A program made the position numbers and the translations under genes. A stretch of DNA of 6,969 nucleotides from Oscillospiraceae bacterium (GTDB taxonomy: Bacteria; Bacillota; Clostridia; Oscillospirales; Ruminococcaceae): positions 1 through 6,969 of the forward strand of contig CADBXQ010000115.1 of assembly GCA_902798675.1 (NCBI GenBank), read 5' to 3'. Below, piece after piece: positions 3,626 to 6,969 of the stretch (position 1 is the stretch's first letter; every line of letters starts with the position of its first letter). The notes under the pieces were generated by a model. It was not told the origin of the DNA. It ran no database searches and saw only the letters and a program-made list of their open reading frames with translations.

Positions 3626-5405
3626 TTGAACAATAAAAAGTTTATTCGAAATTTTTGCATTATCGCACACATAGATCACGGAAAGTCAACACTTGCAGAC
3701 CGAATTTTGGAGCTGACTGAAACGGTTGCAAAAAGAGATATGGAAGAGCAACTCCTCGACAACATGGACATTGAGCGCGAGCGCTAGGCTTATATATCAC
3801 GCAAAAGACAAAAATGACTATGAATTTAACCTCATAGACACCCCCGGACATGTTGATTTTAACTATGAAGTTTCGAGGTCTTTGGCTGCGTGTGAAGGGG
3901 CTTTGCTGGTTGTTGACGCGTCCCAAGGAATCCAGGCTCAGACCCTGGCCAACACATATCTTGCAATTGAACATAATCTCGAAATCATCCCCATAATCAA
4001 CAAAATCGACCTCCCTTCAGCAGACCCGCAAAGGACAATCCAAGAAATAGAAGACATAATCGGAATTCCAGCTCAAGATTCCCCTTTGATTTCAGCTAAA
4101 ACCGGGCTTGGAATTGAGGATGTTTTGGAAAAAATCGTCCGCGACATTCCAGCTCCATCAGGACTTGATAATAAACCACTTCAGGCATTAATTTTCGACT
4201 CCATATATGATTCATATAAAGGCGTCATAGTTTATGTTAGAATTAAGCAAGGAACAATTAAACCTGGCGATAACATTCGAATGATGGCAACTGGCGCTGA
4301 ATTCACTGTTGTTTCGACGGGTTGCATGGGCGCGACAGAGCTTGTCCCTAATGAAGGATTGTTTGCTGGAGACGTTGGATTCGTGACTGCATCAATCAAA
4401 AATATCGGCGACACCAAAGTTGGAGACACCATAACCTCAGCTCAAAATCCCGCAAAAGAGCCGCTTCCAGGATATCGACAGGTCAGCCCAATGGTTTTTT
4501 CCGGAATATATCCAACGGACGGGGCAAGATATGGGGATTTGCGCGAGGCGCTGGAAAAGTTGCAGCTAAATGACGCGTCCTTGGTTTTTGAACCTGAAAC
4601 TTCAAAGGCGCTCGGATTTGGCTTCAGATGCGGGTTTTTAGGGCTTTTACACATGGAGATTATTCAAGAGCGAATTGAGCGAGAACATAATATCGACATC
4701 ATAACAACCGCGCCATCAGTTGTATATAAAATAACCATGACTGATAAAACCGTCAGAATGATAGATAATCCAACCAACTACCCCAAAAATGATAAAATTT
4801 CAAAAGCTCAAGAGCCAATCGTTAGAGCGACAATTCTGGTGCCAACTGAGTTTGTCGGAAATATAATGGAACTTTGTCAACAAAGGCGAGGAATTTTCAA
4901 AGATATGAAATATATTGAACAAACCAGAGCAGAATTATCATATATTTTGCCGCTCGGGGAGATAGTTTATGACTTTTTTGACGTTTTAAAATCAAAAACT
5001 CGTGGGTATGCGTCTTTGGACTATGAGATGGCTGGATATGCCGAGGCAAAGCTTGTCAAGCTAGACATAATGCTAAACGGGGAGGTTGTTGACGCGCTTT
5101 CGTTTATTGTCCACGCAGACAGCGCGTATTCGAGAGGGAGAAAAATAGCTGAAAAATTAAAAGAAAACATCCCTCGCCAGCTGTTTGAAGTTCCGATTCA
5201 AGCGGCAGTTGGCGGAAAAATTATTGCGAGAGAAACCGTTCGGGCGATGAGAAAAGACGTCCTTGCAAAGTGCTATGGCGGAGACATATCCCGAAAGAAA
5301 AAGCTTCTTGAAAAGCAAAAAGAGGGCAAAAAAAGAATGCGGCAGCTGGGCTCAATTGAAGTTCCCCAAGAAGCCTTCATGGCTGTTTTGAAGCTGGACG
5401 AATGA
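3626..5405 (+). pseudogene. lepA: Elongation factor 4 (LepA), interrupted by an internal stop and frame change
   Basis: LepA is a ribosome-binding translational GTPase of about 600 residues. Reading starts at TTG 3626 (MNNKKFIRNFCIIAHIDHGK), with GGAGGG 9 nt upstream, matching the usual LepA start. The G1 loop AHIDHGKST is intact. The frame ends after DNMDIERER at TAG 3785-3787. The family sequence resumes in another frame at about 3777 (ASARLIYHAKDKNDYEFNL) and runs cleanly to 5405, including DTPGHVDF (G3), NKID (G4) and the C-terminal IEVPQEAFMAVLKLDE. What is missing is the GITIK segment that should follow ERER, which contains the switch I threonine. The remaining 540-odd codons show no decay, so the lesion is either very recent or an assembly/sequencing error. 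The gene has its own promoter (3522-3550) and overlaps hemW by ATGA. An open frame beginning at 3726 exists but would lack the G1 loop, so it is not a real start. Confidence 0.9.
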
Positions 5406-5821
5406 TCGGGCTATATATTCACGTTCCTTTTTGCGCTTCAAAATGTCCATACTGCAACTTCTATTCGTTTAGAGCAAACAAAAAGCAAAAAGACGCCTAT
5501 TTTAGCGCAATTTTAGATGAAATTCGAAAGCGAGGGGGAAAAAAGCGCGCCAACACCTTATATTTCGGCGGAGGAACCCCAACTTTGCTTGAATCGGATA
5601 AAATCAACAAAATTGTAAAATATGTGGCTTACTATTTTGGACTTGGCTGTGATGACGAAATAACAATTGAAGCAAATCCAAAAACTCTCTCCCAAAAAAA
5701 GCTGTTTGAACTAAAAAAAGCGGGAGTTAATCGGCTCTCAATTGGCGTTCAGTCGGGCCTGGAATCTGAGCTTAAAGCCCTTGGCAGGAAACACAATTTG
5801 CGCGACGTTGAAAATGCCGTT
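5402..5821 (+). CDS. hemW: HemW-like radical SAM protein, first 140 residues, joined to foreign sequence
   Basis: The start overlaps the lepA stop as ATGA, the usual translational coupling of lepA and hemW. The protein opens MIGLYIHVPFCASKCPYCNF, with the radical SAM CxxxCxxC at residues 11, 15 and 18. CNF rather than the CGC of oxygen-independent coproporphyrinogen oxidase HemN points to HemW, the heme chaperone family. Further family motifs are YFGGGTPTLL (about 54-63), ITIEANPKTL (about 87-96) and RLSIGVQSG (about 111-119). Resemblance ends at RKHNLRDVENAV (residue 140), where a full HemW would continue for over 200 more residues. The reading frame stays open into an unrelated Bacteroidota-type protein to the window end. 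The HemW identity is firm; the truncation is probably an assembly junction rather than a true fusion. Confidence 0.88.
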
Positions 5822-6969
5822 ACGACAGATGCTGACGTTTTGTGGATTAACAATGTCTATGGCGGTTGTCGTAAAGCGAATGTACAACCATTATATGCTG
5901 ATGGTACCCCTGTGCCAACATCTTCTATAAAGTTGCCTGATAGCGAGAATCAGGGACAGGTTCCTGCTGGTTTTTCAGCACGTGTGAGAGTACTGAAAGG
6001 TTACGTCAACAATGTCTATGGTGGCAATGACATCTCTGGTACGGTCTATGGCGGCAATACAGTGGGTATCTTCACCACCATCCATGGCAATGTCTATGGT
6101 GGAGGCAACGGATCGTATGCCTATACAGATAACCCCGATTTGGCTAACGATGCTACTTGGGGAGATTTCTATTATGCAGCAGGGGATAATTCCGTCGAGG
6201 CTCTCAATGCGCATCGCCCCAACGCCGAGCGAGTGTCAATCCGAGTCAGTGGTACAGATACCAAACGTACGATCGTTGAGGGTGCCCTTTATGCAGGAGG
6301 CAACAGTGCCACACTGGAGAAGATATCTGCTGATATTAAAAAAGCCACTGCTGAGCTGAAGATTGGTTCGTATGTGACAATTGACAAGGTATTCCTTGGC
6401 AATAATGGTGAGGATATGGTGGATGCCTCCGCAAATGGCACATTGGCTAAATATGCGGGCAGTGTCACTAATGATGCAGGCGTATCTAAAGAATTCAGTT
6501 CTTTGGATTTGACAGACGAAGATACCTTCAAAAAATACATGGAGGGTTGTGCCCTGAAGATCGATCCCGATGTCGTGTTTGATGATCTGAGTAATTCTAC
6601 CAGCGTATACGTACCTTATAGTACTCAGTTCGGTTCATTCTATTGTGGCGGCAATGTAGGTAGCATCATCAAGGATGGTGTAGTTACTGTCAACTTCGAA
6701 GATAAAGTCATTATATATGATAAACTTGTGGCTGGATGTAACAATGCCAATGTGCCATTCCGCGAAGGTCTTAATGCGGCCTATGAAGGTGGTGTGTTAG
6801 GTACTTTTGCGACACCAGAAAATGGTAAGGATATCGGTAACAAACTGATACTCAACCTCAGTGGTCTGAAGATCCAGCCTAAGCGTTGGGTAGATGAAAC
6901 AAATAAAACTTTAGGATTGGAGTGGAATACCTTTATAGGCGATGCCCCAAACCAAATTGCTTCAAATGA
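5822..6969 (+). CDS. Bacteroidota-type VYGG-repeat protein fragment (probable chimeric sequence)
   Basis: This stretch continues the hemW frame without a stop for 382 codons to the window edge but has nothing of HemW in it. It shows recurring turns of the form NNVYGGC, NNVYGGN, GTVYGGN, GNVYGGGN, ALYAGGN and FYCGGN, separated by short hydrophobic/polar strands, as expected for a repetitive beta-rich (beta-helix-like) protein. The style recalls large surface or exported repeat proteins of Prevotella and relatives; this is recognition by eye, not a database result. Codon choice also shifts, with more GGT/GGC, GAT and AAC and fewer AAA/AAG-rich runs than the HemW part. No start codon with a ribosome site is seen at the junction, and both ends are missing, so it is an internal fragment. 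Function unknown. Confidence 0.6.

Noticed and set aside
3660..3974. Minus-strand open frame of 104 codons, with smaller ones at 4232-4432 and 4442-4654
   Set aside because: All are antisense to well-conserved lepA coding sequence.
3726..5405. Treating lepA as an intact gene starting at 3726
   Set aside because: That start would drop the G1 GTP-binding loop, and its first residues are an out-of-frame reading of the true N-terminus.
5975..6540. Small open frames on both strands (5975-6214, 6012-6359, 6289-6540, and 5742-5930 across the junction)
   Set aside because: They are shadows of the long frame that continues from hemW to the window end.

Overview
The window is AT-rich and looks like a metagenomic contig from an uncultured gut or rumen Firmicutes/Clostridia-like bacterium. 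The main clue is lepA followed directly by hemW with an ATGA overlap, a Firmicutes-type order. After about 5821 the sequence no longer belongs to hemW. It becomes a Bacteroidota (Prevotella-like) repeat protein in the same open frame, most simply an assembly chimera, so everything right of 5821 should be treated as foreign to the rest.

Region 1-3230 (minus strand) is a RiPP (ribosomally made, post-translationally modified peptide) locus. In transcription order it holds a 297-aa NHLP-type precursor (2112-3005), a 103-aa NHLP precursor (1756-2067), a 191-aa NHLP precursor (792-1367), a 111-aa precursor with a different, Nif11-like leader (381-716), and the N-terminal 110 residues of a radical SAM peptide maturase (1-332, running off the left edge). 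All four precursors share a V[A/S]GG cleavage-type motif, but their cores are unrelated. The three NHLP leaders are near identical, and their upstream DNA is duplicated too. Two copies keep a good promoter, a hairpin at the predicted +1 and a Shine-Dalgarno-bearing hairpin, and one keeps a rho-independent terminator. This suggests two transcription units: 2112-3005 plus 1756-2067, ending at the terminator near 1571-1607; and 792-1367 plus 381-716 plus the maturase. Transport and protease genes would lie left of the window and are not seen.

The most interesting point is the 297-aa precursor. Its 77-aa core unit is tandemly repeated, and each repeat ends in a copy of the leader-like LSxxxLxxV[S/A]GG cleavage motif, so one polypeptide may release three cores. 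Every precursor core also has at least one Tyr-Gly pair, several in a YGxxP context. With a radical SAM maturase next door, this makes a splicease-type (tyramine-excising, beta-amino-acid-forming) pathway a testable guess, not a conclusion.

Region 3231-3625 is AT-rich, has no gene, and ends in a strong extended -10 promoter for lepA. Region 3626-5405 is lepA (EF4). It carries an internal stop and frame change exactly at the switch I segment, as if about 26 nt were lost between two 8-base repeats. Region 5402-5821 is the first 140 residues of HemW, and 5822-6969 is the Bacteroidota fragment. Two defects in adjacent core genes make assembly or sequencing error a serious possibility.
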